Assembly: GCA_001689485.1 (NCBI GenBank)
Contig: LUJQ01000021.1
Span: 94,954-158,953 of the forward strand
Reading direction: 5' to 3'
DNA: 64,000 bases
Origin: Bacteroidales bacterium M6
GTDB taxonomy: Bacteria; Bacteroidota; Bacteroidia; Bacteroidales; Muribaculaceae
The first letter of the stretch is position 1. Every line of letters begins with the position of its first letter. Below, piece by piece: positions 8,008 to 16,776 of this stretch. Made by a program: the position numbers and the translations under genes. A model generated the notes under the pieces. It saw only the letters and a list, made by a program, of their open reading frames with translations. It was not told where the DNA came from and made no database searches.

Positions 8008-8859
8008 TCAGTTCCCGGCTTCACTTCCCCCACCTGCCGGTGGCAATGGCGACATCAACGGGGCTACAACCATCTCGAACGGGGCAGCCAGCGACGCCTT
8101 CCCCGCACGGAACATCACCGACGGGAAAATGGCAGGCATCACATAACGCACATACCGCCGCAAAACAGGTGCTATAGCAGCACGTACATCGCGGTCGCCT
8201 GCAATCATAATCTCGTCGGTATCGCGAAGGCCGAGAGTGCTACGCGAGGCAAGGATATAGTACACGGCATCCATCGGCTCGACAAAGCGAAAAGAATTAA
8301 GCACCAAAGGTGCTCCCGAACCAAGGGTGACCACATCCAGGCGGTTGCCGGTTATATTGACCAGCGTCTTGCCCGACGGCCTTGCCGAATGCTTCATCCC
8401 GAAATAAGATGCGACCGGCACCAAAGGATGCCCGATGGAGGCGTTATGAAAAGTACGCCGCAGAAAACCAAGAATATCAGAAGGTATTTCAAAAGCCACG
8501 CAGGCATCCATGCCCGGGATATTGTCGACAAGCACTTCCGTGCGGACATCAGACGGGGGGAACATACGTTGCAAGCAAACCCCGGCACTTGATGCCGCCA
8601 TGCCTGGCAACGCCGCCATGCGCGGCGCGTCATAATACACCATCACCCTCCTGAAATCAAGAAGAAGCATCGAGTTTTCATAAACAGCATCCTCCAGCGC
8701 CCTCAAAGCCGACGGCGCAGATGCATCAAGGCTTATGGTTTCATGAATCAGCGCATGGTTCTCATAAGGGGAAAAAGCGACAACCGACAATGACGAAGCC
8801 CCAGCCTCAAGCACAAGCTGCCACATCTGCGGTCTGTCGATAAGGTCTTTTCCCAACAT
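8008..8859 (-). CDS. DUF3822 family protein
   Basis: A 283-residue protein with no signal peptide and no membrane segment. It matches in length, in the opening pattern (WQLVLEAGASSLSVVAFSPYENHALI) and above all in position what is known as DUF3822, a Bacteroidota family with an actin-like ATPase fold that sits directly upstream of rsmD. An acidic/hydrophobic pattern and the strand MILLLDF-type segment SMLLLDFRRVMVYYD agree with that fold. No function is established. It is probably transcribed with rsmD and perhaps with the lipoprotein gene 79 bp upstream. Confidence 0.75.
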   Translation of the reverse strand: MLGKDLIDRPQMWQLVLEAGASSLSVVAFSPYENHALIHETISLDASAPSALRALEDAVYENSMLLLDFRRVMVYYDAPRMAALPGMAASSAGVCLQRMFPPSDVRTEVLVDNIPGMDACVAFEIPSDILGFLRRTFHNASIGHPLVPVASYFGMKHSARPSGKTLVNITGNRLDVVTLGSGAPLVLNSFRFVEPMDAVYYILASRSTLGLRDTDEIMIAGDRDVRAAIAPVLRRYVRYVMPAIFPSVMFRAGKASLAAPFEMVVAPLMSPLPPAGGGSEAGN

Positions 8860-8938
8860 ATATAAAAATAAATCTTTAAGTCAATGAAATAGCGACCGGA
8901 ATCACCGGGAAATGCAAACTGATAAAACGGCCTGCCTA

Positions 8939-11182
8939 TCAGTAGGGACGGGCCTGACGCAGGCCGCCTGCATTATTGCGGGGCGAGGAAGAGTTGCGGC
9001 GGGCGTTGTTATATTGCGAACCGTTACCCCAGGCATCCTCTTCGAAGTAGTTCTGACCGAACCCTTCGTCATCCTCGTAATATTCCTCGTCGTCACGATC
9101 GCGGTTGTCATTGTTGCGGTCGCGGGTCTTCGGTTTGTTCTTCTTTATATCCTCAGGCTTCTGCATATCCACCGCTGTTTCAAACAGCGCCCACTCCTGG
9201 TCAATATCCCAGTTCTTGCGCAGATTCAGCTTTTTAGGGAAATAAAATACATCTTCCGGCTGGATTGAATCGGCCAGATTCCCGGTGTCCCATCGCCCGT
9301 TATGGTTTGCATCAACAAACGCACGGGCATAATAAGTTCCGGGGGTAACGAAATTGAACACTGCCGAACCGTTGCGCACAGTGGCCGTATCGACCACGGC
9401 ATCCTGCTGCGACAGCAGTTCCACCACCACTGAGGCGGAATCACCCAGCAGCCCCAGGTCTGTTATATCGAAGATTATGTTTCCATAGTCCTCCTGCAAT
9501 TTCACCTTGAATTCATGGGTGAATTCCTTTATCCACTGGCCATAAATATCCGTTATTGCAAGTGAGTCGGCAGTGAAACGATAGCGTTCCCCCTCTTTCC
9601 ATTTCGCCGTCAGGTTATATCTGCGGATATTGGCGGTATCCTGCGTCAGCACTACATCAGGCACTACATTCCAAAGGGTATCGACGGCAATTTCAAGACG
9701 CCACCCCGCCGAATCTATGTGCTCCACCGGCTTCGCGGCCTCAAACACCACAGGCATATGCAAATCCTGCTGTGTGGAACTTACGGCTTTGAATTCCAGC
9801 AATGGAATCTTCGGAGCCGGTGGCACCGTGTCGGCGGCAACACCGTCAGCCGGCGCGGCAGCATCTGGCAACTCGGATATTATCCCCGGAGAAGTTCCGA
9901 CAACGGTATCTGAAACCTCATCCTGATTATTTTTACCTTTGTTTCTGGCACGCTCCTTCTCCTGTTTCTTACGCTCTTTCTCGCGGGCTTTTTCCTCCTC
10001 CTTGGCTTTCTTTTCCTGTTCCTTGCGCTCACGTTCCTCCTCGCGTGCCTTGGCCTTTTCAGCCTGGCGGGTAGCGCCCTTGATGAAAAGTTTCAGTGTA
10101 TCCGTTGTCCACGACAGCTGTTCGAGCGAGTCGGTTTTAAGATATCGTGCCGATACCAGGATCGAATCCTGTGTCAGCAACATGGTGTCGCGCATCCAGT
10201 AAACCAGCGAATCCAACCCTTCGCGTGCTTCAAGCACGGAAAGGTCAAGCAGTTTGCGCCCTGCCAAGGGGCCGTTGATTACCGTTATATCGGGCAGGGA
10301 GTCGGATTTTGCCCCGAACTTGAACGTTGCCCGTTCGCGGTCGGTACGCTCGTATTCGCGCAGATACTGCGGCTTGTAATTCTCGTTAAACCAAGTGAGC
10401 AACAAGTCGTCAGGGAGATAATGCCACGCCGTACGGGTCACAATCGAATCCTCGCCCAGCGAGGACTTCAATGTGTCGGCAACCTCCACGCTCTCGACCG
10501 ACGGCGATACGGTCACCGTGGAGAAAGCTATATTCTCCGACCGATCCCAGCGCCAGTCGCGGTTACGGTCGTCGATTGCGAAAATATTATATGTCCCCGG
10601 CTTGAGGTTGCGGATGGTGAACTGCCCGTATTGATTCGTTTTAGCCACACGCTCAAGGGGCAGCGTCCGCACAGCAGTGTCCGACAGGTTACTATAAACC
10701 CCTACCACCATACCTTGGGCGGGTTCGAGGTTGCGTGCCTCGAAAACCATACCTGAGATACGAAGCGTGTCGATGGCGTCACCTGTGGAAAAGTCCATGG
10801 CGAACCCGTCGAGGATATTACCCTCGTTGAGGTCGCGTATCGCATCGGAAAAATCAAGTGTATAGGTAGTGTTTGGCACCAGGCTGTCACGCAATTCCAC
10901 CGTAAGACGGCGCCCGTTGGCATTTACCGAAGGTTGCTGGGTCTGGGCAGGCGACACCACGAGTTTGTTAGCTATATCCTCGAGCTTGATGTTCTCATTA
11001 AAAAACAAATCTACTTTGGGACGCGTAACCCCTGTTGTGCCCGGCGCGGGATTCGCACGCACAAACTCGGGGGGTACCTCGTCACGAGGCCCCCCTTCGG
11101 GACGCCCAATCGAGGCACACGCCGCCACCAGCGAGGCCAAAGCCCCGGCTATGGTTAGACGCATCCAATCGGCAGCTTTCAC
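8939..11182 (-). CDS. Large Ig-like lipoprotein with charged linker
   Basis: A 747-residue predicted lipoprotein: signal peptide with lipobox LVAAC (C22). Residues about 35-140 form a bacterial Ig-like domain of the Big_5 type (PPEFVRANPAPGTTGVTRPK, FFNENI, TYTLDFSDAIRDLNEG). A carboxypeptidase-regulatory-like beta domain follows (LKPGTYNIFAIDDRNRDWRWD). About 370-430 is a very charged K/E/R stretch, then another beta domain (FVTPGTYYARAFVDANHNGRWD) and a C-terminus rich in D, E, N and R. Bacteroidota have one such conserved protein; its role in the envelope is unknown. Upstream is tRNA-Arg on the same strand. Confidence 0.8.
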   Translation of the reverse strand: MKAADWMRLTIAGALASLVAACASIGRPEGGPRDEVPPEFVRANPAPGTTGVTRPKVDLFFNENIKLEDIANKLVVSPAQTQQPSVNANGRRLTVELRDSLVPNTTYTLDFSDAIRDLNEGNILDGFAMDFSTGDAIDTLRISGMVFEARNLEPAQGMVVGVYSNLSDTAVRTLPLERVAKTNQYGQFTIRNLKPGTYNIFAIDDRNRDWRWDRSENIAFSTVTVSPSVESVEVADTLKSSLGEDSIVTRTAWHYLPDDLLLTWFNENYKPQYLREYERTDRERATFKFGAKSDSLPDITVINGPLAGRKLLDLSVLEAREGLDSLVYWMRDTMLLTQDSILVSARYLKTDSLEQLSWTTDTLKLFIKGATRQAEKAKAREEERERKEQEKKAKEEEKAREKERKKQEKERARNKGKNNQDEVSDTVVGTSPGIISELPDAAAPADGVAADTVPPAPKIPLLEFKAVSSTQQDLHMPVVFEAAKPVEHIDSAGWRLEIAVDTLWNVVPDVVLTQDTANIRRYNLTAKWKEGERYRFTADSLAITDIYGQWIKEFTHEFKVKLQEDYGNIIFDITDLGLLGDSASVVVELLSQQDAVVDTATVRNGSAVFNFVTPGTYYARAFVDANHNGRWDTGNLADSIQPEDVFYFPKKLNLRKNWDIDQEWALFETAVDMQKPEDIKKNKPKTRDRNNDNRDRDDEEYYEDDEGFGQNYFEEDAWGNGSQYNNARRNSSSPRNNAGGLRQARPY

Positions 11183-11201
11183 TCTGAAAACGGTATTACA
11201 T

Positions 11202-11240
11202 GTAAAAAGGTGTTTAAATAGAACAACATTTAAACACCTT
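11202..11240 (-). terminator. Terminator of tRNA-Arg
   Basis: A perfect 13 bp stem (AAGGTGTTTAAAT at 11207-11219 with 11228-11240), eight-base loop, followed on the minus strand by TTTTTA. It lies about 40 bp past the tRNA 3' end and just before the lipoprotein start, so it separates the two transcripts. Confidence 0.8.
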
Positions 11241-11277
11241 GGGTTTTACTTTCTTGAAGCATTTGGCGCTTCCGTCG

Positions 11278-11349
11278 TACCCCGGAGCAGAATCGAACTG
11301 CTATCAAAAGTTTAGGAAACTTCTATTCTATCCGTTGAACTACCGGGGC
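11278..11349 (-). tRNA. tRNA-Arg (anticodon CCT)
   Basis: Read on the minus strand the 72 nt fold into a full cloverleaf: acceptor GCCCCGG with CCGGGGT (first pair G-U), D stem GTTC/GAAT, anticodon stem GAAGT/ACTTT around loop TTCCTAA (anticodon CCT, reads AGG), four-base variable loop, T stem AGCAG/CTGCT with loop TTCGATT, discriminator A. CCA is not encoded. Confidence 0.93.
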
Positions 11350-11382
11350 ATTCACTGCATCGCAGTCATTCACACCACAAAG

Positions 11383-13056
11383 TTACGAAAAATTTTTGTA
11401 TTTCCTTAATTCTTCTTCCAACGATATTCCCGACGGCAGATTCATCTTCTGCCTCAAACGGTAGCGGCTTTTCTTTACCGAATCAGGCGAAATCCCCATT
11501 TTCTGGGCTATGTGTTTGGAATTTAACCCGGCAACGATATACTCTGCCAACCTCAGCTGCGCATCCGTGATGCCAGGGAAAGCCTCCTTCAGACTGCGGC
11601 TGAAGGTTGGGTCGGCAATGTCGGCCTCATCCCTGAAGCGGTTCCAGTCTCCTCGCAGAGCCATGTAATTCTTTATCTTGCGCCGGAACTCCAAAGCCCC
11701 GGCGGCATCAAGTTTCCGCTCCTGCTCCAAATCACCAACCGATTTTTCAATCCAGTCTATCAGTTTGTCTTTCTCCTCCATCACCATCCGCGACACCATC
11801 AGTTGCCGCTGCTTGTTGGCCACCTCTGCCTCGGCCCTGACCCGCATCACAGCCTGCCTGCGCAACCGGCCGACAAACCACAACACAATAACCATAACCA
11901 CTACACAACCCGACAACAGCGCTATTGCCACATTGAGCAGGTTCTCGCGCCGGTGCTGCTTCTCGCGTCGGCGTAAATCCTCAATCGCCACACGGCCTTC
12001 CATCCTCATCACCTCCACAGGCCTGTCGTGAGTATAGATAGAATCCATCATGCCGCTGCATCGCCACGAGTAAATAAACGCACGCTCATAATTCTGCCTT
12101 CCGGCCTCAGCCAATGCCGCAATCGAAAGCACTGGAATCCCGGCGGAATGGTTGGGCAGACACCTGAGCAATGACAAAGCGCTGTCAAGATGAACCCGTA
12201 GAGAATCAGTCGCACCTTCGCTATACAAATGCATGCATATCTTCGACTCCACCCTGAGTTTCAATTCATCCACATCACGATAGCGGGCCAACAACCCGGC
12301 AGCGTCGGCAAGATGCTGATACCGCCCTGTGTCGTCGTACGACTGCAACAGCACTAGTGTGCGGAATTTCACGTTCTCGTTATCATCTGGCCATTCCCTC
12401 AGCAAACTCATTATGCTGTCGGCCACTCCTGGCGAAGAATGCCGCAGCGCTATAGCAAAATTCAACAGATTCTTCCTATAAACCTTATCCATGCCGAGCG
12501 CCACATAAAGCCGGTTGCTTTTATGCAGATATTCCACTCCATTGTCATAATCACCGATAAAATTCAAATCTACACCGATATGCTGGTAACTTGACGCAAG
12601 CATCACGGAATCAGCCTCGGAAGCATAATATGCCACATCGTCTACCGCCCTCCTGTAACTTTCGAATATATTCCTGTCGGGAAGGCTCATCTGCAACGTT
12701 CTCATCCGCCTCACATCGTAGGCAAACCTGGATGAATCTGTGAGGCTCACCGCCCGGGCAAGCATCTCCTTTACCGAATCGCCCGAATGCAGCCATGCCG
12801 TGTGCGCCTTCCAGTAAAGCAATCTTGCGGCAGCCTGCGGATGGGCAGATTGCCGGACGGCGCTGTCAAGTTCGTGCAGCAGCTCCAGCCTCACCGAATC
12901 AGGCCACGATTCGGCATAACTGTATTCAAGAAGCCTAACCAGCGAATCAGAGACACAATCTGTCGGCGGCCATTTGAACCACCTGTCGGAAGGAGCCTGC
13001 TCAGAGCATGAACAGACAGCACACAGCAAAACCACAAGCAGTGTAAAATTTCTCAT
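11383..13056 (-). CDS. Membrane-anchored TPR/LuxR-type HTH regulator
   Basis: A 557-residue protein built like a one-component signal receptor. It begins with a signal sequence with possible lipobox cysteines (LLCAVCSC). Residues ~30-365 are helical TPR-like repeats (for example YCHIGVDLNFIGDYDNGVEYL-like segments) that would lie in the periplasm. A single membrane helix follows (LNVAIALLSGCVVVMVIVLW, about 373-395), then a coiled coil, then a C-terminal LuxR-type DNA-binding domain (ITDAQLRLAEYIVAGLNSKH, IAQKMGISPDSVKKSRYRLR, about 495-545) in the cytoplasm. This architecture is widespread in Bacteroidota; ligand and targets are unknown. It diverges from the exported protein at 13196, a possible target. 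Confidence 0.8.
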   Translation of the reverse strand: MRNFTLLVVLLCAVCSCSEQAPSDRWFKWPPTDCVSDSLVRLLEYSYAESWPDSVRLELLHELDSAVRQSAHPQAAARLLYWKAHTAWLHSGDSVKEMLARAVSLTDSSRFAYDVRRMRTLQMSLPDRNIFESYRRAVDDVAYYASEADSVMLASSYQHIGVDLNFIGDYDNGVEYLHKSNRLYVALGMDKVYRKNLLNFAIALRHSSPGVADSIMSLLREWPDDNENVKFRTLVLLQSYDDTGRYQHLADAAGLLARYRDVDELKLRVESKICMHLYSEGATDSLRVHLDSALSLLRCLPNHSAGIPVLSIAALAEAGRQNYERAFIYSWRCSGMMDSIYTHDRPVEVMRMEGRVAIEDLRRREKQHRRENLLNVAIALLSGCVVVMVIVLWFVGRLRRQAVMRVRAEAEVANKQRQLMVSRMVMEEKDKLIDWIEKSVGDLEQERKLDAAGALEFRRKIKNYMALRGDWNRFRDEADIADPTFSRSLKEAFPGITDAQLRLAEYIVAGLNSKHIAQKMGISPDSVKKSRYRLRQKMNLPSGISLEEELRKYKNFS

Positions 13057-13127
13057 GGCTCAAAGTTAACACTTAAAACCTGCAGAACCCATTAAAATCC
13101 AACAATGTCCACCCTGTGTCTACCTGA

Positions 13128-13135
13128 TATATTTG
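13128..13135 (+). promoter_or_regulatory. Promoter -7 box TATATTTG
   Basis: TATATTTG followed by C, about 60 bp before the ATG at 13196. No clear TTTG at -33, so activation by a regulator such as the divergent LuxR-type protein is conceivable. Confidence 0.5.
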
Positions 13136-13195
13136 CACTTGCACCTGCCTGCGACTTACCTTAGCGGCAACCAAACCATATTATATCTCACAACA

Positions 13196-15319
13196 ATGGA
13201 ATATCATCGAATCCTGATGCTTATGTCACTCGCACTCCCTATGTGGATGCATGCCGGCATAACCGAACCTGTAGCCGACGGGGCACCGGTCACGGTGACA
13301 GTAAAAGTCAACGCCGACCCCGGCAGTTTCCAACCCGTTGAAGCCATCGCATTCAATGCCGAGGGAAGCTATTCCGAGTATATGGACGAAGGCGAGCCCA
13401 AGGAGGCTTTCACATTCAACCTGCCACAAGGGGAATTTGACTTCGCCGTTTTCTTTTCAAAGATAGCTCCCGATTATATGTTCGGTTCAACCGGTGATGT
13501 GATCGTCATACTCGAACAAATCATGGTTGACAACGACATGACACTGACGGCCGACCCTCTCACGGCGACACATCATATACGCTTCACCTCACTCAACCCC
13601 GACGGAACTCAATCAAAAGTTAAAACTATATGCTACAAGGCCGAAGGGAGCGACGAATATGATGTGGTTGACGAGGGGAATGTAAAAACCATGGCCTATG
13701 ACACGCGGCTGCGAAACATCGACTATGGCTTCACCTGCTATTGGAAAATGATGCTTGATCCAGGATCGATTGTCGAAACCGGCCCATCGCTGAAAATCAA
13801 TGCCGAACGGCTGACCGACATCCATGTCACACCACTCAGCAACCGCTACGTGGCCGGTCAAAACCGCGCGATATGGGGTAACGATGCCGTCTATCTTACG
13901 GAATTCAGATGCAAGGGTTCTTTTGACGGGGAGATTAAAAATGACGAGTCAAGATATTATTCCATCAACTCAGCCTTAAAGCCCTCGGCAAGTTCCAATT
14001 CCGAGCCGTCAGACCAACCATACATTCTTCAATGGGAACCTATGTGGGGAAACATGATGGAAGACAGCAAAATCACCATGCGCTCAGCAACCCCCGAAAC
14101 GCACACCATAATGTACTGCCCAAATCATGATGACTATCTGCCCGGAAATCCCGCAGTAAACATCTCGTTTGCCTATCTTGACAAAATCACCCGTTTCGAA
14201 TATGGATGGAACGAGACCCTTGTTCAGGAACGCCCGCTGTGCCTCGTCAGCGAAACGCACAACCCATACGTAATCCTGCCTCAAGGCGCCTACGTTTATG
14301 AAACGCCCGGTGGCGAGACCAAAGCAAACTTCCCCGGAAATGAAGCCTACATGTTTGAATGGGACAAAGTTTTCAAAGGCGATTGTGTGCCTTGGCTGAA
14401 ATTCATGATACATGGATTTTACGACGAGAAAGCCGACCTCATCCACAAGGAAACCACAATCTACTTCTCGGGACTGAACGCGGAATCGCGAAGCGACAGT
14501 TATAACATAAAGGCGACCCTTAACGGCATCGAGGCCGATGATGACTTCGACAGCTGGCTTTCCCAACTTCCTCCGGGAGGAAACCTGCACATATCATTCG
14601 CAAGCGAAGAAGTGGAAATATCCGGAACCAAAGGGCAGAATTCAACCGAAATACGTATAAACCGCGACACAGGCGACGAATATGCGCCAACCCTTACAAT
14701 GCTTCAGATGAAAAACAGCCAGGGATTGCTCACAAACCGTTTTTCAACGCCTCACGACGGTCTGGTAAGCTTCTCTTGCGGCGACTTCAATTTCACTACC
14801 GACCCCGGAAACCCCTACAAGACATGGTTTGAATATGCCGACACGGAAGTCAAAGTGTCATACTCCGCGAATGGCCGGGATGAATGGCACGAAATGCCAA
14901 TTGACGAAATCAGCGAACTCATGTACCTGCCGGGCTTCGGGAAACACTATCAGGCAGATTTATCGGCAATAACCGAACCGGGTCCCAACGGATGGTATGA
15001 CCTCCGGTTCCTGTTCACTGATTTATCAGGCAACACTATGGAGCAGACCATAAGCCCGGCATTCTGCATAGAAAGCATGTCATCGGTAATTCCTGTAATC
15101 ACCCCACAGGAAATAACGTTCAGAAAAGAGCACCGCACATTGCATATCCTCGGCGCGTCAGCCCCGTTAGTGGAAATCTACACCATGTCAGGGCTAAGGA
15201 TTTTCGCAGGGCACACAAACACCGTCAAACTCGAGCAATTCCCTTGCGCAACATATATAGTCAGATGCACAACCACTGATGGAGACATCGTAACCAACAA
15301 ACTGTTTGTTTCGGAATAA
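13196..15319 (+). CDS. Exported surface protein with C-terminal sorting motif
   Basis: A 707-residue protein of unknown function. It has an N-terminal signal peptide (ILMLMSLALPMWMHAG), a long beta-rich body without a recognised enzyme motif, and a C-terminal ~75 residue domain ending in a pattern seen in type IX secretion cargo: VEIYTMSGLRIFAG, LEQFPCATYIVRC, then NKLFVSE. The start is taken at the Met directly before the signal peptide; the frame is open 63 bp further. Divergent from the LuxR-type regulator; a bidirectional terminator separates it from folA. Confidence 0.75.
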   Translation: MEYHRILMLMSLALPMWMHAGITEPVADGAPVTVTVKVNADPGSFQPVEAIAFNAEGSYSEYMDEGEPKEAFTFNLPQGEFDFAVFFSKIAPDYMFGSTGDVIVILEQIMVDNDMTLTADPLTATHHIRFTSLNPDGTQSKVKTICYKAEGSDEYDVVDEGNVKTMAYDTRLRNIDYGFTCYWKMMLDPGSIVETGPSLKINAERLTDIHVTPLSNRYVAGQNRAIWGNDAVYLTEFRCKGSFDGEIKNDESRYYSINSALKPSASSNSEPSDQPYILQWEPMWGNMMEDSKITMRSATPETHTIMYCPNHDDYLPGNPAVNISFAYLDKITRFEYGWNETLVQERPLCLVSETHNPYVILPQGAYVYETPGGETKANFPGNEAYMFEWDKVFKGDCVPWLKFMIHGFYDEKADLIHKETTIYFSGLNAESRSDSYNIKATLNGIEADDDFDSWLSQLPPGGNLHISFASEEVEISGTKGQNSTEIRINRDTGDEYAPTLTMLQMKNSQGLLTNRFSTPHDGLVSFSCGDFNFTTDPGNPYKTWFEYADTEVKVSYSANGRDEWHEMPIDEISELMYLPGFGKHYQADLSAITEPGPNGWYDLRFLFTDLSGNTMEQTISPAFCIESMSSVIPVITPQEITFRKEHRTLHILGASAPLVEIYTMSGLRIFAGHTNTVKLEQFPCATYIVRCTTTDGDIVTNKLFVSE

Positions 15320-15335
15320 GTCTTAAAAACACCGT

Positions 15336-15400
15336 AAAATCACGGCATCCCCGCCAGGCATGCACCATAAAGTGCAACCGGCAGGGATGCCGTGATTTTT
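15336..15400. terminator. Bidirectional terminator between the exported protein and folA
   Basis: Perfect 16 bp arms (15336-15351 with 15384-15399) starting AAAATCACGG, with an inner TGCAC/GTGCA stem. A and T tracts on opposite sides suit both convergent genes. Confidence 0.8.
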
Positions 15401-15421
15401 AAGATACGTAAAAGCAGCGAT

Positions 15422-15919
15422 TTAGCTAACGCGGCTGAAGTCGATGTAGCGGTAGGTCACGCCGCAACGTTCGTCGGCTACAGGCTCGGCCATTTCGGCA
15501 ATCTGCCAGCAGGAGGGGTCGATAGCAGGGAAGAATGTATCGGCATCGGCAGGTGTCGGCGCATCTATCACAGTAATCTGCAAGCGGTCAGCCAGCGGCA
15601 GGGCTTGCGCGTAAATCTCACCTCCCCCGATTATAAATGTCTCGGTATCGGACGCGCTCATCTCCAGAGCGGCCTCAAGCGAAGGTGCAGTCTCCACATT
15701 TTCGGCACGGAAACCGGCATTGCGGGTCACCACTATGTTGCGACGGTTCGGGAGCGCCCCTTTCGGAAGCGATTCGAACGTGCGGCGCCCCATCACCACG
15801 GTGTGCCCCGTTGTCAGGGCCTTGAACCGGCGCAGGTCGTCGCGCAGATGATAAATCATGTCGCCACCACGCCCTATGGCGCCTTTGTCGGCTGTAATCG
15901 CCACTATTATTGTTACCAT
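15422..15919 (-). CDS. folA: Dihydrofolate reductase
   Basis: Reduces dihydrofolate to tetrahydrofolate with NADPH, regenerating the cofactor used up by thymidylate synthase. The 165 residues show IVAITADKGAIGRGGDMIY (the family has the acid and W/M in this loop), the active-site acid in LRDDLRRFKALT (D27 equivalent), the NADPH motif GHTVVMGRRTFESLP, and FIIGGGEIYAQALP. It sits 23 bp downstream of thyA, the common arrangement, and is the last gene of the transcript. Confidence 0.95.
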   Translation of the reverse strand: MVTIIVAITADKGAIGRGGDMIYHLRDDLRRFKALTTGHTVVMGRRTFESLPKGALPNRRNIVVTRNAGFRAENVETAPSLEAALEMSASDTETFIIGGGEIYAQALPLADRLQITVIDAPTPADADTFFPAIDPSCWQIAEMAEPVADERCGVTYRYIDFSRVS

Positions 15920-15942
15920 AATTGAATTGCTGTCCGGTGATA

Positions 15943-16737
15943 TTAAACAGAGACCTTGGCCTTGATGTGGGGAAGGGGGTCATAGCCTTCGAGGGTGAAA
16001 TCGTCGAACTTGAAATCGAAGATGCTTTTCACCTCGGGATTTATAATCATACGCGGCAAGCGGCGCGGAGTGCGTGAAAGCTGCTCCCTGACCTGTTCGA
16101 AATGGTCGTTGTAGATATGCGTGTCGCCCAAAGTGTGCACAAAATCGCCAGGCCGAAGCCCGCAAACCTGCGCCATCATCATAGTGAGCAGGGCATAGGA
16201 CGCGATATTGAACGGCACACCGAGAAATGTGTCGGCACTGCGCTGATAAAGTTGTAGCGAGAGCCGGCCTTCGGCCACATAAAACTGGAAGAATGCATGA
16301 CACGGGGGCAGGTTCATGTTGTCAAGGTCGGCCACATTCCAGGCGCTCACAATTATACGCCTCGAGTCGGGGGTTTCCTTTATCGCCTTCACAGCCTCGG
16401 AAACCTGGTCGACAAAGCCACCGTCATACCGTGGCCACGAACGCCACTGATAACCGTAGATATGCCCCAGGTCGCCATTTTCGTCGGCCCACTCGTTCCA
16501 TATGCGCACCCCGTTTTCCTGAAGATATTTCACATTGGTGTCGCCTTTGAGGAACCACAGCAGCTCATGGATTATGGATTTCAGATGCAGCTTCTTTGTT
16601 GTGAGCAGGGGGAAACCTTCTTCGAGATTGAAACGCATCTGGTAGCCGAACACACTGCGCGTGCCGGTGCCTGTGCGGTCTGATTTCTGCACACCGTTAT
16701 CCATGATGTGTTGCAGCAGGTCGAGATATTGTCGCAT
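15943..16737 (-). CDS. thyA: Thymidylate synthase
   Basis: Converts dUMP to dTMP using methylenetetrahydrofolate. 264 residues from MRQYLDLLQHIM, the size and start of the E. coli-type enzyme; the frame could begin seven codons earlier but the conserved N-terminus argues against this. Visible motifs: KSDRTGTGTRSVFGYQMRF (phosphate-binding R), WRSWP, the catalytic LPPCHAFFQFYV (Cys146 equivalent), QRSADTFLGVPFNIASYALL and HTLGDTHIYNDH. folA follows and the polyferredoxin gene precedes by 39 bp, so all three may share one mRNA. Confidence 0.96.
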   Translation of the reverse strand: MRQYLDLLQHIMDNGVQKSDRTGTGTRSVFGYQMRFNLEEGFPLLTTKKLHLKSIIHELLWFLKGDTNVKYLQENGVRIWNEWADENGDLGHIYGYQWRSWPRYDGGFVDQVSEAVKAIKETPDSRRIIVSAWNVADLDNMNLPPCHAFFQFYVAEGRLSLQLYQRSADTFLGVPFNIASYALLTMMMAQVCGLRPGDFVHTLGDTHIYNDHFEQVREQLSRTPRRLPRMIINPEVKSIFDFKFDDFTLEGYDPLPHIKAKVSV

Positions 16738-16776
16738 TATTTTCTGTTCTTTTATCAATTTAATACAACGGGGTGG

